DNA of 64,000 nt from Pseudarthrobacter enclensis. Lineage in GTDB: Bacteria; Actinomycetota; Actinomycetes; Actinomycetales; Micrococcaceae. Made by a program: the position numbers and the translations under genes. The notes beneath the pieces are model-generated. The model did no database searches and was not told where the DNA came from. It saw nothing but the letters and a program-made list of their open reading frames with translations. The stretch is from the NCBI RefSeq assembly GCF_030811655.1, contig NZ_JAUSRE010000003.1, positions 124,001-188,000 on the forward strand, read 5' to 3'. Positions 16,081 through 25,271 of this stretch are shown one piece after another (the stretch's first letter is position 1; every line of letters begins with the position of its first letter).

Positions 16081-17078
16081 CCACCCCGGCCGACTCACAG
16101 CAGACCGGCGGAACGCCCCTGCTCCCCTCCGGCAGGCAATACCGCATTTCCTTCGGCAGCCAGACCGCCACGGTGACCGAAGTGGGCGGGGCGCTGCGGG
16201 AATACCGCCAGGACGGGAGAGACCTGGTGGACGGGTACGGCCCGGAGGACACCTGCACCGGCGCCCGGGGGCAGTCACTGATCCCATGGCCCAACCGGAT
16301 CAGGGGCGGCAGCTACCAGTGGGAAGGCCAACGCCTCCAGCTGGACCTGAGCGAACCGGACAAGGGCGGGGCGATCCATGGACTCACCCGCTGGCGGAAC
16401 TGGACCGTCCTGGAACATACCCCGGACGCCATTTCCTTGGCGTACACCCTGCATGCCTGCCAGGGCTGGCCCTGGGTGCTTGACTGCCGGCTGGACTACC
16501 GGCTTGGCGCCGAGGGGCTCAGCGTCCGGACGACGGCGGTAAACCGGAGTCCCACGCCCTGCCCCTACGGCACGGGCGCGCACCCATACTTGAGCCTTGG
16601 TGTGCGGGGCGGGACCGGAGGCCCCGCCCCCGTCACCGGAGCGATCGACGCCGGCCTGGTGCAGGTGCCCGGGCGCACCTTCCTGCCGGTGGACGGGCGC
16701 GGCATTCCAACGGGACACGAGCGGGTGGACGGCACGGAGTATGACGTGAGGGAACTGCAGCAGCTGGGTGGCCGGCACATCGATGTGGCCTACACGGACC
16801 TGCTGCGGGATGAGGACGGGGTCGCCAGGGTGAAGCTGGTACACGCGGACCGCTCGTCAGGCGTGGAACTCTGGGTGGACAGGGCCTACCCCTACCTGGA
16901 AATCTTCACCGGCGATACCCTGCCGCAGCCGGACCGGCGGCGGACCGGGCTGGGAGTGGAACCCATGACCTGCGCCCCGGATGCCTTCAACTCCGGCGAA
17001 GGCCTGATCACGCTGGAACCCGGCCAGTCCCACAGCGCGGCATGGGGCATCAACCCCAACCCCGTGCTCCAGCCGTGA
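16077..17078 (+). CDS. Aldose 1-epimerase (mutarotase) family protein
   Basis: Interconverts alpha and beta anomers of hexoses, which feeds beta-glucose to the coupled dehydrogenase. The 333-aa protein has ARGQSLIPWPNRIRGGSY (substrate-binding Asn-Arg), IHGLTRWRNW and GTGAHPYLSLG with the catalytic histidine region, and YLEIFTGDTL near the C-terminus with the acidic base region. ATG 16077 overlaps the preceding TGA. No signal peptide is seen, so it is likely cytosolic like its partner. Confidence 0.9.
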   Translation: MTTPADSQQTGGTPLLPSGRQYRISFGSQTATVTEVGGALREYRQDGRDLVDGYGPEDTCTGARGQSLIPWPNRIRGGSYQWEGQRLQLDLSEPDKGGAIHGLTRWRNWTVLEHTPDAISLAYTLHACQGWPWVLDCRLDYRLGAEGLSVRTTAVNRSPTPCPYGTGAHPYLSLGVRGGTGGPAPVTGAIDAGLVQVPGRTFLPVDGRGIPTGHERVDGTEYDVRELQQLGGRHIDVAYTDLLRDEDGVARVKLVHADRSSGVELWVDRAYPYLEIFTGDTLPQPDRRRTGLGVEPMTCAPDAFNSGEGLITLEPGQSHSAAWGINPNPVLQP

Positions 17079-17112
17079 ACGAAGCGTGCTCCGTTCCGTA
17101 GCACAACAACTA

Positions 17113-17128
17113 TTGCGCTAACGCAAGT
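17113..17128. promoter_or_regulatory. Second TTGCG-N4-CGCAA palindrome (candidate MarR site)
   Basis: TTGCGCTAACGCAAGT shares all ten arm bases and the flanking GT with the site at 14951. It lies between the convergent stops of the epimerase and the MarR gene, with no obvious promoter. It may be an auxiliary site or mark an antisense promoter. Confidence 0.45.
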
Positions 17129-17178
17129 GTAGGCGTTGAATGATGAGTATGGGGTTGCCGCACCGGATGCCGGCCAGT

Positions 17179-17673
17179 TTAGATCCCGGCTCCCAACGTA
17201 AAGCGACCGTCGGAGGTCCCCTGGCCCCCGGCGGCGGCCGCGAAGGCCTCCAGGGCCGCGGCCAGCGCAGGGCGCCGGCCGGCAGGCATCCTCGACACCA
17301 CCTCGGCAATAGCCTGCCGCCGGTGCTCCAGCACGGTATCCACCAGATCCCTGCCCTTCCTGCTCAACTCCAACCGGATGTATCGGCGGTCAGCCGGGTC
17401 CTCCCGCCGCTCAAGCAGGCCGGCCATCACCAGCCGGTCACAAATGCGGGTGGCATTGGATGCATGCACGCCGAGTTCAGCGGCCACTCCGCCAAGGTTC
17501 TGCGGACCCCGGGAGTGAATCAGCACCAGCACCCGCAGTTGCGGGCTACTCACGACGTCCTCCACCTCAGCAACCGAGTGGGCCACAACCCGCAGGAGGA
17601 CATCCGCCGCGCCCATCACTGCTTCGACCTCGCGGCTGGAGGGCACTCCGTTGGTTGCTGGGGAAATATCCAT
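17179..17673 (-). CDS. MarR-family transcriptional regulator
   Basis: A 164-aa winged-helix dimeric repressor. The recognition region is LGGVAAELGVHASNATRICDRLVMAGLLERREDPADRRYIRLELS, the classical MarR helix-turn-helix and wing. It lies between the glucose dehydrogenase operon and the divergent membrane/GMC operon. Palindromes with TTGCG half-sites lie upstream of glucose dehydrogenase (14951), near its own end (17113) and in the divergent promoter region (17703). The ligand is probably a sugar acid or aromatic compound; this is inference. Confidence 0.9.
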   Translation of the reverse strand: MDISPATNGVPSSREVEAVMGAADVLLRVVAHSVAEVEDVVSSPQLRVLVLIHSRGPQNLGGVAAELGVHASNATRICDRLVMAGLLERREDPADRRYIRLELSRKGRDLVDTVLEHRRQAIAEVVSRMPAGRRPALAAALEAFAAAAGGQGTSDGRFTLGAGI

Positions 17674-17702
17674 GACACCAGTTTCCTCCGATAGTTGATG
17701 CT

Positions 17703-17717
17703 CCGCAAAGGTTGCGG
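17703..17717. promoter_or_regulatory. Everted CCGCAA/TTGCGG repeat in the divergent promoter
   Basis: CCGCAA (17703-17708) and TTGCGG (17712-17717) flank AGG between the MarR start (17673) and the membrane protein start (17768). The same half-site occurs in the two palindromes at 14951 and 17113 but in the opposite orientation. It is a plausible weak operator for both directions. Confidence 0.35.
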
Positions 17718-17767
17718 GTGCGCACGCGGTCCGCGGTGACGGGACCGCCCGGCAGAAAGGAAAAATC

Positions 17768-18235
17768 GTGAGAACACACCCCGCACAGCGAACCGTGGCG
17801 GAGACCGTCCACGGTATCGACCGGCTGGTCAGGAACGTTCAGACGGGCCGGTTTGAACGCTCGCTGTCGGCCCTGACCGCCGTCGGCGCCTTGGTCACGG
17901 CGGCGGAAATTTTCCTTGAGCATGACAAGGCTAGCTTCGGCAACAAATGGATGTGGGCCCCGGTTGCCCTGGGCCCATTGGGTGCGGCAGCGGGGGTTGC
18001 CGGAGTTTTCAGCCGCCGTATGGCCAAGACAGCCCTGCCGCTGGCCAGCGCGGCGATCGTGGCCAACGGCCTGCAGGGCACGTGGCTGCACCTGCGGGGC
18101 ATCCGGCAGAAGCCGGGTGGCCTGTCCAACCTGCGCTACAACCTGGAGATGGGGCCGCCGCTGTTCGCACCGCTGCTGGTCACGATGGTAGGCGGCATGG
18201 GCTTGCTGGCGGCGGTCCTGAGGAGGGAACCGTGA
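17768..18235 (+). CDS. Unknown four-helix membrane protein, first gene of the GMC operon
   Basis: A 155-aa protein starting at GTG 17768 with AAAGGA upstream. About 30 hydrophilic residues are followed by four hydrophobic segments near residues 33-51, 65-81, 88-105 and 130-150. It has no CxxCH haem motif and few candidate redox residues. Its stop overlaps the next start as GTGA. Being translationally coupled to a gluconate-dehydrogenase-like pair, it may anchor that enzyme or pass electrons to quinone, but I cannot name its family. Confidence 0.75.
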   Translation: MRTHPAQRTVAETVHGIDRLVRNVQTGRFERSLSALTAVGALVTAAEIFLEHDKASFGNKWMWAPVALGPLGAAAGVAGVFSRRMAKTALPLASAAIVANGLQGTWLHLRGIRQKPGGLSNLRYNLEMGPPLFAPLLVTMVGGMGLLAAVLRREP

Positions 18236-18873
18236 CCGGCCTCCCCCTGGCAGATGCCGATGGCGGCGGCCGTTACCCTGGCTTCAGTGCCCTCGCCCAG
18301 GCGCCGCACTGGGACCCGGTGACGGCCGCCGTCGTGCAGGGCAGGATGGCCCTGCCTCCGGACGTCCGCTTCTTCACCCCTGCGGAGGAAGCCGCGGCGC
18401 GGGCCCTCTTCGACCAGTTGCTGGACCAGCATGCCGAACCAAGGGTGCCGGTGGTGAACATGGTGGACGCGCGGCTGGCGGAAGATGAAACCGACGGCTG
18501 GCACTACGACAACATGCCCCGGGACGGTGCGGCCTGGCGCGCATCCCTCGGTGCGCTCGACCGGGAGGCGCAGTCGCGGGAAGGCTGCACGTTCGCGTTG
18601 CTCCCACTGGACGGGCAGGCCAGGCTGCTGCAGGACATCTGCGACCGCGGCCAGGACCTTTGGCACGGCCTGCCGGCTGACCGGGTGTGGGGGTTGTGGA
18701 CGCGGTACGCCTGCACCGCGTTCTACTCCCATCCCCTGGCGTGGGACGAGATCGGCTTCGCCGGTCCGGCCTATCCCCGCGGCTACAAGAACCTGGGTGT
18801 GGACCGGCTGGAACCGTTCGAAGTGCGGGACGTGCGGCCTGAAGCGGATCCGACCCGTAGGGCTGACAGATGA
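18232..18873 (+). CDS. Gluconate 2-dehydrogenase subunit 3-like protein
   Basis: A 213-aa protein resembling the small subunit that partners GMC-type gluconate, fructose and sorbitol dehydrogenases. FFTPAEEAAARALFDQLL starts the domain, and FYSHPLAWDEIGFAGPAYPRGY matches the family's ending. Classical versions carry a twin-arginine signal; this one shows none, so the enzyme may stay in the cytoplasm. The start is GTG 18232 after AGGAGGG, overlapping the previous gene. Its own stop overlaps the GMC gene (ATGA), which fits a stoichiometric complex. Confidence 0.8.
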   Translation: MTGLPLADADGGGRYPGFSALAQAPHWDPVTAAVVQGRMALPPDVRFFTPAEEAAARALFDQLLDQHAEPRVPVVNMVDARLAEDETDGWHYDNMPRDGAAWRASLGALDREAQSREGCTFALLPLDGQARLLQDICDRGQDLWHGLPADRVWGLWTRYACTAFYSHPLAWDEIGFAGPAYPRGYKNLGVDRLEPFEVRDVRPEADPTRRADR

Positions 18874-20525
18874 GCGGCCTCCGTGAGCGGAACGAATCTG
18901 CCTGGCTGCTGCCCGCGGGTCCAGGCACGAACTCGAAACTGCGGGACCGGATGCGCCGGTATGCCGACGACGATGAGGTGGACGTGGTCATTGTGGGCTG
19001 CGGTGCCGGCGGCGCCACCTTGCTCCAGCGCCTTGCACGCGCAGGCTGGCGGGCGGTGGGCCTGGACGAGGGCCCGTTCTGGGACCCCGAGCAGGACTGG
19101 GTGAGTGACGAAGCCGGCTCGCACCACCTGTACTGGACTGAGCCGCGGGTGATCGGCGGCTCAGACCCCGTGCCCCTGGGGTCGAACAATTCGGGCCGGG
19201 GCGTGGGCGGATCCATGGTGCATTTCGCCGGTTACACACCACGGTTCCATCCCAGCGATTTCCGTACCTTCAGTTGGGACGGGGTCGGGGCCGACTGGCC
19301 GCTGGAGTACGGGGAACTCCGGCCGTTCTACGAGGACATCGAGGCCGAACTTCCAGTCTCGGGCGAACGCTGGCCCTGGGGCGATCCGCACGGCTATCCG
19401 CACCGGCCGCACCCCGTCTCCGGGAACGGGGAAATTTTCCTGAGAGGCGCCAACGCCTGCGGGATCACCGCAAAGGTGGGTCCGGTGGCCATCGCCAACG
19501 GCCGCTTCGGCAACCGGCCGCACTGCATCTACCGGGGCTTCTGCCTCCAGGGCTGCAAAGTCAATGCCAAGGCCTCGCCGCTGATCACGCACGTCCCGGA
19601 CGCCCTGGCCCACGGCGCCGAAATCCGCCCCGACTCCATGGCCACGCGGATCGGGTTCGACGAGCGTACCGGCCTGGCCACCGGCGTCGAATATGTCCAC
19701 GACGGAATCAACAGGTTCCAGCGCGCCCGCATTGTTGCCGTGGCAGGGTATTCGATCGAAACACCACGGCTCCTGCTCAACTCCACCTCGCCGCGCTTCC
19801 CGGAGGGCATGTGCAACGACTTTGACCAGGTGGGCCGGTACCTCATGGTGCAGGGCGCACCCCAGACCGCCGGGCGGTTCCAGGCCGAGGTGCGGATGTG
19901 GAAGGCGCCGCCCCCGGAAGTCAGCACGGAGGACTTCTACGAAACTGACCCGGCGAAGCCGTACAAGCGCGGATTCTCCATCCAGTGCGTCTCCCCGCTT
20001 CCCATCACGTGGGCGGAGCACGTGGCAGCACAGGGACACTGGGGCGCCGCGCTTCGGCGCTACATGAGCGACTACCCGCACTGGGCATGCCTGGGTGCCC
20101 TCTGCGAGTTCCTCCCCCTCCGGGAGAACAGGGTGACGCTGGCGGAGGAAACGGACCGCCATGGCATTCCCGTGGCCCGCTTCAGCTACAGCCAGTGCGA
20201 CAACGACCGGCAGCTGATGTCCGCGGCCCAGCAGGTCATGGAGCGGATCCTCACCGCCGCGGGAGCGCAGGAAGTGATCACCATCAACCGCTACGCGCAC
20301 CTGGTGGGTGGTGCACGGATGGCCGCGGGCGAGCAGGACGGGGTGGTGGACCGCAACCTGCGCAGTTTCGCGGTACCCAACCTCCTGGTCACCGACGGCA
20401 GCGTGCTGCCCACCCAAGGCAGCGCAAATCCCGCGCTGACCATCATGGCGCTTGCGGCCCGTGCCGCGGGCGTCCTGGTCCAAGGTGCCCGCAGGGGCAC
20501 CCCGATGAGCATGAAGGAAGACTGA
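18870..20525 (+). CDS. GMC-family FAD oxidoreductase (gluconate/sugar dehydrogenase large-subunit-like)
   Basis: A 551-aa flavoprotein oxidising a sugar or sugar-acid hydroxyl. FAD-binding VDVVIVGCGAGGATLL lies near residue 37. The second FAD segment is GSNNSGRGVGGSMVHFAG. A cysteine cluster HCIYRGFCLQGC near the middle is typical of the gluconate-dehydrogenase branch. The C-terminal histidine is in NRYAHLVGGARM, and LVTDGSVLPTQGSANPALTIMALAARA closes the fold. It lies in a four-gene coupled run with the subunit-3-like partner, but no cytochrome c subunit is encoded nearby. Confidence 0.88.
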   Translation: MSGLRERNESAWLLPAGPGTNSKLRDRMRRYADDDEVDVVIVGCGAGGATLLQRLARAGWRAVGLDEGPFWDPEQDWVSDEAGSHHLYWTEPRVIGGSDPVPLGSNNSGRGVGGSMVHFAGYTPRFHPSDFRTFSWDGVGADWPLEYGELRPFYEDIEAELPVSGERWPWGDPHGYPHRPHPVSGNGEIFLRGANACGITAKVGPVAIANGRFGNRPHCIYRGFCLQGCKVNAKASPLITHVPDALAHGAEIRPDSMATRIGFDERTGLATGVEYVHDGINRFQRARIVAVAGYSIETPRLLLNSTSPRFPEGMCNDFDQVGRYLMVQGAPQTAGRFQAEVRMWKAPPPEVSTEDFYETDPAKPYKRGFSIQCVSPLPITWAEHVAAQGHWGAALRRYMSDYPHWACLGALCEFLPLRENRVTLAEETDRHGIPVARFSYSQCDNDRQLMSAAQQVMERILTAAGAQEVITINRYAHLVGGARMAAGEQDGVVDRNLRSFAVPNLLVTDGSVLPTQGSANPALTIMALAARAAGVLVQGARRGTPMSMKED

Positions 20526-20527
20526 TC

Positions 20528-22318
20528 ATGGCAACTACAGTGGCTGACTACCTGCTCTCCCGGCTGGGTGAGTGGGGTGTGGACAAGGTCTTCGGATTCC
20601 CCGGAGACGGCATCAACGGCATCCTCGCAGCCTTCGGCAAAGCGGGGAACCAACCGAAATTCATCCAGGCCAGGCACGAGGAGATGGCCGCGTTCGAGGC
20701 GGTGGGCTACGCCAAGTTCGGCGACCGGGTGGCGGTGTGCATGGCCACCTCCGGGCCCGGGGCCATCCACCTGCTCAACGGGCTCTACGACGCCAAGCTG
20801 GACCACGTTCCGGTGGTGGCCATCGTGGGGCAGACAGCCCGCAGCGCCATGGGCGGCTCCTACCAGCAGGAGGTGGACCTGCTGACCCTGTTCAAGGACG
20901 TGGCCTCCGACTACGTCCAGATGGTCACCGTCCCGCAGCAGCTCCCCAATGTCCTGGACAGGGCCATCCGGATTGCCGATGCGCAGCGGGCCCCCACGGC
21001 CATCATCATCCCGGCGGATGTGCAGGAACTCGAATACGCCGCCCCCACCCACGAATTCAAGATGGTCCCCTCCAGCCTCGGCATCAAGTGGCCCGACATC
21101 GAGCCCGACAGCGCGGCCATCCGCGGTGCCGCCCAACTCCTCAACGAGGGCTCGAAAGTGGCCATCCTGATAGGCCAGGGTGCCCGGGAGGCGCCCGCCG
21201 AGGTGCGGGAAGTGGCGGAACTGCTGGGCGCGGGCGTGGCCAAGGCCCTGCTGGGCAAGGACTCCCTGCCCGATGACCTGCCGTACGTCACGGGCTCCAT
21301 CGGGCTGCTGGGCACCAGGCCCAGCTACGAAATGATGCGTGACTGCGACACGCTGCTCACGGTGGGCTCCAGCTTCCCCTACACCCAGTTCCTTCCCGAG
21401 CCGGGACAGGCCCGGGGCGTGCAGATCGACGTGGACCCGAAAATGATCGGGCTGCGGTACACGAACGAATTCAACATCGTGGCCGACGCCCGCACAGCGT
21501 TGCGGGCACTGATCCCGCACCTGGACCGGAAGCAGGACCGCTCCTGGCAGGAGGGCCTGCAGTCCTCCATCAGCCGGTGGTGGGAAACCATGCATGACGA
21601 GGCCATGGTCAGCGCGGATCCCGTCAACCCCATGCGCCTCTTTGCCGAGCTCTCCACCCGCCTGCCCATGAACGCCATGCTGAGCGCGGACTCGGGGTCA
21701 TCAGCCAACTGGTATGCCCGGCAGCTGAAGTTCCGCGGCGAAGTCCGGGGCTCACTGTCTGGAAACCTCGCCACCATGGGCCCCGGCGTTCCCTATGCCA
21801 TCGGGGCGAAGTTCGCCCATCCCGGGCGCCCCGCCATCGCTTTCGCAGGCGACGGGGCCATGCAGATGAACGGCCTTGCCGAGATGATCACCGTCAAGCA
21901 CTACTGGCCCGAATGGGACGATCCCCGCCTGGTGGTGGCCGTCCTCCACAACAACGACCTCAACCAGGTCACCTGGGAAATGCGGGCCATGGGCGGGGTT
22001 CCGGCCTTCCGTGAATCCCAGGCCCTCCCGGACGTGGACTACGCCGGGTTCGCCGAAAGCCTGGGGCTGCAGGGCATCCACGTGGACAACCCCGACGACG
22101 TGGGGCCGGCCTGGGAGAAAGCCCTCGCCGCGGACAGGCCAACCCTCCTGGATGTGCGGACCGACCCCAACATCCCGCCCATCCCGCCGCACGCCACCCT
22201 GGAGCAGGCAAGGAAGACGGCAGAAGCCATGGTCAAGGGCGATGACAGCGCCTGGGGCGTGGTGAAGGAAGGGGTCAAGACCAAGATCCAGGAATTCCTG
22301 CCGCACAAGGAGGGCTGA
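20528..22318 (+). CDS. Thiamine-diphosphate enzyme (pyruvate oxidase/acetolactate synthase family)
   Basis: A 596-aa enzyme with the three POX/AHAS domains. The N-terminal part has GFPGDGINGILAAFG and the cofactor-activating glutamate in QARHEEMAAFEAVGYAKF (near 51). The central domain is nucleotide/FAD-like. The C-terminal TPP motif is GDGAMQMNGLAEMITV followed by HNNDLNQVTWE. It resembles pyruvate oxidase/dehydrogenase (PoxB-like) more than acetolactate synthase, but the substrate is not fixed. ATG 20528 is two bases after the GMC stop and shares its transcript, so it may act on the pathway's keto-acid product. Confidence 0.85.
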   Translation: MATTVADYLLSRLGEWGVDKVFGFPGDGINGILAAFGKAGNQPKFIQARHEEMAAFEAVGYAKFGDRVAVCMATSGPGAIHLLNGLYDAKLDHVPVVAIVGQTARSAMGGSYQQEVDLLTLFKDVASDYVQMVTVPQQLPNVLDRAIRIADAQRAPTAIIIPADVQELEYAAPTHEFKMVPSSLGIKWPDIEPDSAAIRGAAQLLNEGSKVAILIGQGAREAPAEVREVAELLGAGVAKALLGKDSLPDDLPYVTGSIGLLGTRPSYEMMRDCDTLLTVGSSFPYTQFLPEPGQARGVQIDVDPKMIGLRYTNEFNIVADARTALRALIPHLDRKQDRSWQEGLQSSISRWWETMHDEAMVSADPVNPMRLFAELSTRLPMNAMLSADSGSSANWYARQLKFRGEVRGSLSGNLATMGPGVPYAIGAKFAHPGRPAIAFAGDGAMQMNGLAEMITVKHYWPEWDDPRLVVAVLHNNDLNQVTWEMRAMGGVPAFRESQALPDVDYAGFAESLGLQGIHVDNPDDVGPAWEKALAADRPTLLDVRTDPNIPPIPPHATLEQARKTAEAMVKGDDSAWGVVKEGVKTKIQEFLPHKEG

Positions 22319-22321
22319 ACC

Positions 22322-23440
22322 ATGAGGCCGGCCAGGGCCACTGCGGAGGCTCCTGTGACCGCCGTCCAGGCGGCCGCTTACACGGTCCCCACCGACGGTC
22401 CCGAAGCGGACGGAACGTACAGTTGGGACTCCACCACCATGGTGCTGGTGCAGGCCGCCGCCGGCGGGAAGACCGGCCTGGGCTGGACCTACGCGCCGGC
22501 CGCGGCAGCAGGCCTGGTGGAAGGACTCCTCAGTCCCGCCGTGAGCGGCGTGGATGCCTTTGACGTCCCGGCTGCTGCGGCCGCCATGGCCAGGGCAGTC
22601 CGCAACCCCGGAAACACAGGGCTGGCCTCCTACGCCGTGTCCGCCGTCGACTGCGCCCTCTGGGACCTCAAAGCCCGCCTCCTGGACCTGCCGCTGCACA
22701 AGCTGCTCGGCAGCGTCCGGGACAAGGTGGCGGTCTACGGCAGCGGCGGCTTCACCACCTACACGGCAGACCAGCTGCGCAGCCAGCTCGAAGGCTGGGC
22801 CCGTCGCCAAAACATCCCGCGGGTGAAGATCAAGATCGGCCAGGACAACGGAACGAACGTCCCGCGCGACCTGGAACGCATCCGCCAGGCGCGTGCCGCC
22901 GTCGGACCCGGAACGGAACTGTTCGTCGACGCCAACGGCGCCTACACCGCAAAGCAGGCGGTCCGCGTCCTGCGGGAGGTGGCCGCCGAGGCTGTGACCT
23001 GGTTCGAGGAGCCCGTCTCCAGCGACCACCTGGCCGGGCTGCGGGTGGTGCGGGACGCTGTGGACGCGGACGTGGCAGCCGGTGAATACGGTACGGGCCT
23101 CCCCTACTTCCAGCGCCTGTGCGCGGCCGATGCCATCGACTGCCTGCAGGCCGATGTCAGCAGGTGCGGCGGGATCACCGAATGGCTGCGTATCGCCGCA
23201 GTCGCCGCAGCCCACGGCCTGGAACTCTCCGGCCACTGCGCACCCCACCTCAGCGCCGCCGTCGCCGCCGCCACACCCAACTTCCGCCATCTGGAATGGT
23301 TCCACGACCACGTCAGGATCGAGAACCTGTTCTTCGACGGAACGCTGGACCCCGACGGCGGGTGGCTGCGGCCCGGTGCTGCGCCCGGCAACGGGCTGTC
23401 GCTGCGTACCGCTGAGGCCGACAAATTCCGGGTCCGCTAA
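22322..23440 (+). CDS. Enolase-superfamily enzyme (mandelate racemase/sugar-acid dehydratase type)
   Basis: A 372-aa enzyme that abstracts a proton alpha to a carboxylate. Residues visible are the KxK pair Lys169/Lys171 (VKIKIG), metal ligands Asp203 (FVDANGAY), Glu229 (WFEEP) and Glu255 (AGEYGTG), and His305/His309 (SGHCAPHL). Beside glucose dehydrogenase and a GMC enzyme, a gluconate- or similar sugar-acid dehydratase is the most economical role, but a racemase is possible. It starts three bases after the TPP gene. A damaged second copy of its last 57 codons lies at 25272-25448. Confidence 0.85.
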   Translation: MRPARATAEAPVTAVQAAAYTVPTDGPEADGTYSWDSTTMVLVQAAAGGKTGLGWTYAPAAAAGLVEGLLSPAVSGVDAFDVPAAAAAMARAVRNPGNTGLASYAVSAVDCALWDLKARLLDLPLHKLLGSVRDKVAVYGSGGFTTYTADQLRSQLEGWARRQNIPRVKIKIGQDNGTNVPRDLERIRQARAAVGPGTELFVDANGAYTAKQAVRVLREVAAEAVTWFEEPVSSDHLAGLRVVRDAVDADVAAGEYGTGLPYFQRLCAADAIDCLQADVSRCGGITEWLRIAAVAAAHGLELSGHCAPHLSAAVAAATPNFRHLEWFHDHVRIENLFFDGTLDPDGGWLRPGAAPGNGLSLRTAEADKFRVR

Positions 23441-23470
23441 TGCTGACCACAACGGATCAGGAAGGGAACA

Positions 23471-25270
23471 ATGTCAGACATCAGTGATTACGCACTCGTG
23501 GGGGACCTTCACACCGCCGCGATGATCAGCACCAGCGGGTCAATCGACTGGATGTGCCTGCCGAGGTTCGACTCCCCCGCCTGCTTCGCAGCTTTGCTGG
23601 ACACCCCCGCCGCAGGCCGGTGGCTCCTGGCACCCGCAGGGGCACAAAAGTGCACCCGCCGGAGGTATCGGCCAGGCACCCTGATTCTCGAAACCGAATG
23701 GGAAACTGCCCAGGGCAGCGTCAAGGTCACGGACTTCATGCCGATCCGCGACGACGCCGCCGACATGGTGCGGATTGTGGAAGGCTCGACCGGCACCGTG
23801 CAGATGTACGGAGAATTGTGCCTGCGCTTTGACTATGGACGCATCGTGCCGTGGGTGAGGCGCGGTGAGCACGGCCTCAGCGCCATAGCCGGTCCTGACG
23901 CGGCCTACTTCAACACCGCAGCGCCACTCGAGGGCCGGGACATGCGAACCATCAGCGAGTTCACTGTCCGGGCCGGAGAACAGGTGCCTTTCGTGTTGAG
24001 GTGGTTCCCCAGCAGCAAACCGGCCCCGCGGAAAACCGACTCCCACCAGGCGCTGCAGGTAACCGAAGATTACTGGCAACGGTGGAGTTCCCGCAGCAGG
24101 ATTGACGGTGAATACAAGGATGCCGTAGAGCGTTCCCTCATAACCCTCAAAGGGCTGATCTATGCGCCGACCGGCGGCATCGTGGCAGCTCCCACCACTT
24201 CCCTGCCGGAGGATCCGGGAGGGACACGGAACTGGGACTATCGGTTCTGCTGGCTCCGCGACGCGACGCTGACGCTTCAGTCGCTGCTCGCCGCGGGCTA
24301 TGTCGATGAAGCGGCCGCCTGGCGGGAATGGCTGCTGCGGGCCGTCGCCGGCGACCCGGCCGACCTTCAGATCATGTATGGGATTGACGGCACGCGCCGC
24401 CTTCCCGAAACAGAACTGCCCTGGCTCGCCGGATTCGAGGGATCCAAACCCGTCAGGACAGGAAACGCCGCGGCTCCGCAGCTGCAGCTGGATGTATGGG
24501 GCGAGGTCCTGGACGGGCTTTCCCTGACCCGCGCCGCCGGGCCGGCCGGAGCGGGAGACGATTCCTGGGATATCCAGGTCGCCTTGATGGAATACCTCGA
24601 GGGGGCCTGGGACCAGCCCGACAACGGACTCTGGGAAATGAGAGGTCCCCGCCGCCACAACACCCACTCAAAGGTCATGGCCTGGGTGGCAGCAGACCGC
24701 ATGGTCAAGGGAGTCCAGCATTACGGCCTGCCCGGCCCGGTCGATCGCTGGTCTGCGTTGCGCGACACCATCCATAAAGACGTCATGGCACATGGCTTCG
24801 ACAGCGACCGCAACACTTTCGTCCAGTCCTACGGGAGCAAAGAGCTTGACGCGAGCCTCCTGCTGATTCCCCGTGTGGGATTCCTGCCGCACGACCATCC
24901 GCGAGTGGTCGGTACTGTGGATGCCATCCAGAAGCACCTCACCGAAGACGGCTTCGTCCTTCGGTACCGCCCGCAAGCAAGTAACGACGGCCTGCCCGGG
25001 ACGGAAGGCGTCTTCCTCGCCTGCTCCTTCTGGCTTGTCGACGCCCTGCTGGGCATAGGACGCCAACATGAAGCCGAGGAACTCTTCGAGCGCCTGCTCG
25101 GCCTCCGCAACGACGTTGGATTACTCAGCGAAGAATGGGATCCCAAGCACCAGCGCCAGCTGGGCAACACCCCTCAGGCTTTCAGCCACTTTCCCCTCAT
25201 CCACTGCGCCCTGCAGCTCCACCAGGGACGTTCCAAACAAAGCAACAAGCCCATTCCCAGCCCAACCTGA
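23471..25270 (+). CDS. Glycoside hydrolase family 15 (glucoamylase/trehalase-like)
   Basis: A 599-aa enzyme that would release glucose from alpha-glucans, maltooligosaccharides or trehalose. The opening SDYALVGDLHTAAMISTSGSIDW is the bacterial GH15 start. RNWDYRFCWLRDA contributes to substrate binding. The two catalytic glutamates are expected in LWEMRGPRRHNTHSK and LLSEEWDP. No signal peptide is seen, so it acts on internal substrate. AGGAAGGG precedes ATG. Its codon choice looks slightly less GC-biased than its neighbours, and the broken gene fragment directly after it suggests arrival by recombination. Confidence 0.9.
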   Translation: MSDISDYALVGDLHTAAMISTSGSIDWMCLPRFDSPACFAALLDTPAAGRWLLAPAGAQKCTRRRYRPGTLILETEWETAQGSVKVTDFMPIRDDAADMVRIVEGSTGTVQMYGELCLRFDYGRIVPWVRRGEHGLSAIAGPDAAYFNTAAPLEGRDMRTISEFTVRAGEQVPFVLRWFPSSKPAPRKTDSHQALQVTEDYWQRWSSRSRIDGEYKDAVERSLITLKGLIYAPTGGIVAAPTTSLPEDPGGTRNWDYRFCWLRDATLTLQSLLAAGYVDEAAAWREWLLRAVAGDPADLQIMYGIDGTRRLPETELPWLAGFEGSKPVRTGNAAAPQLQLDVWGEVLDGLSLTRAAGPAGAGDDSWDIQVALMEYLEGAWDQPDNGLWEMRGPRRHNTHSKVMAWVAADRMVKGVQHYGLPGPVDRWSALRDTIHKDVMAHGFDSDRNTFVQSYGSKELDASLLLIPRVGFLPHDHPRVVGTVDAIQKHLTEDGFVLRYRPQASNDGLPGTEGVFLACSFWLVDALLGIGRQHEAEELFERLLGLRNDVGLLSEEWDPKHQRQLGNTPQAFSHFPLIHCALQLHQGRSKQSNKPIPSPT

Positions 25271-25271
25271 C

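Noticed and set aside
16692..16780. Second tRNA-like or ncRNA structure within the epimerase gene
   Set aside because: Local GC-rich pairing only; no cloverleaf or known RNA pattern.
17140..17694. A plus-strand frame downstream of the 17113 palindrome, opposite marR
   Set aside because: Arg/His/Pro-rich with no domain; the MarR frame on the other strand is unmistakable.
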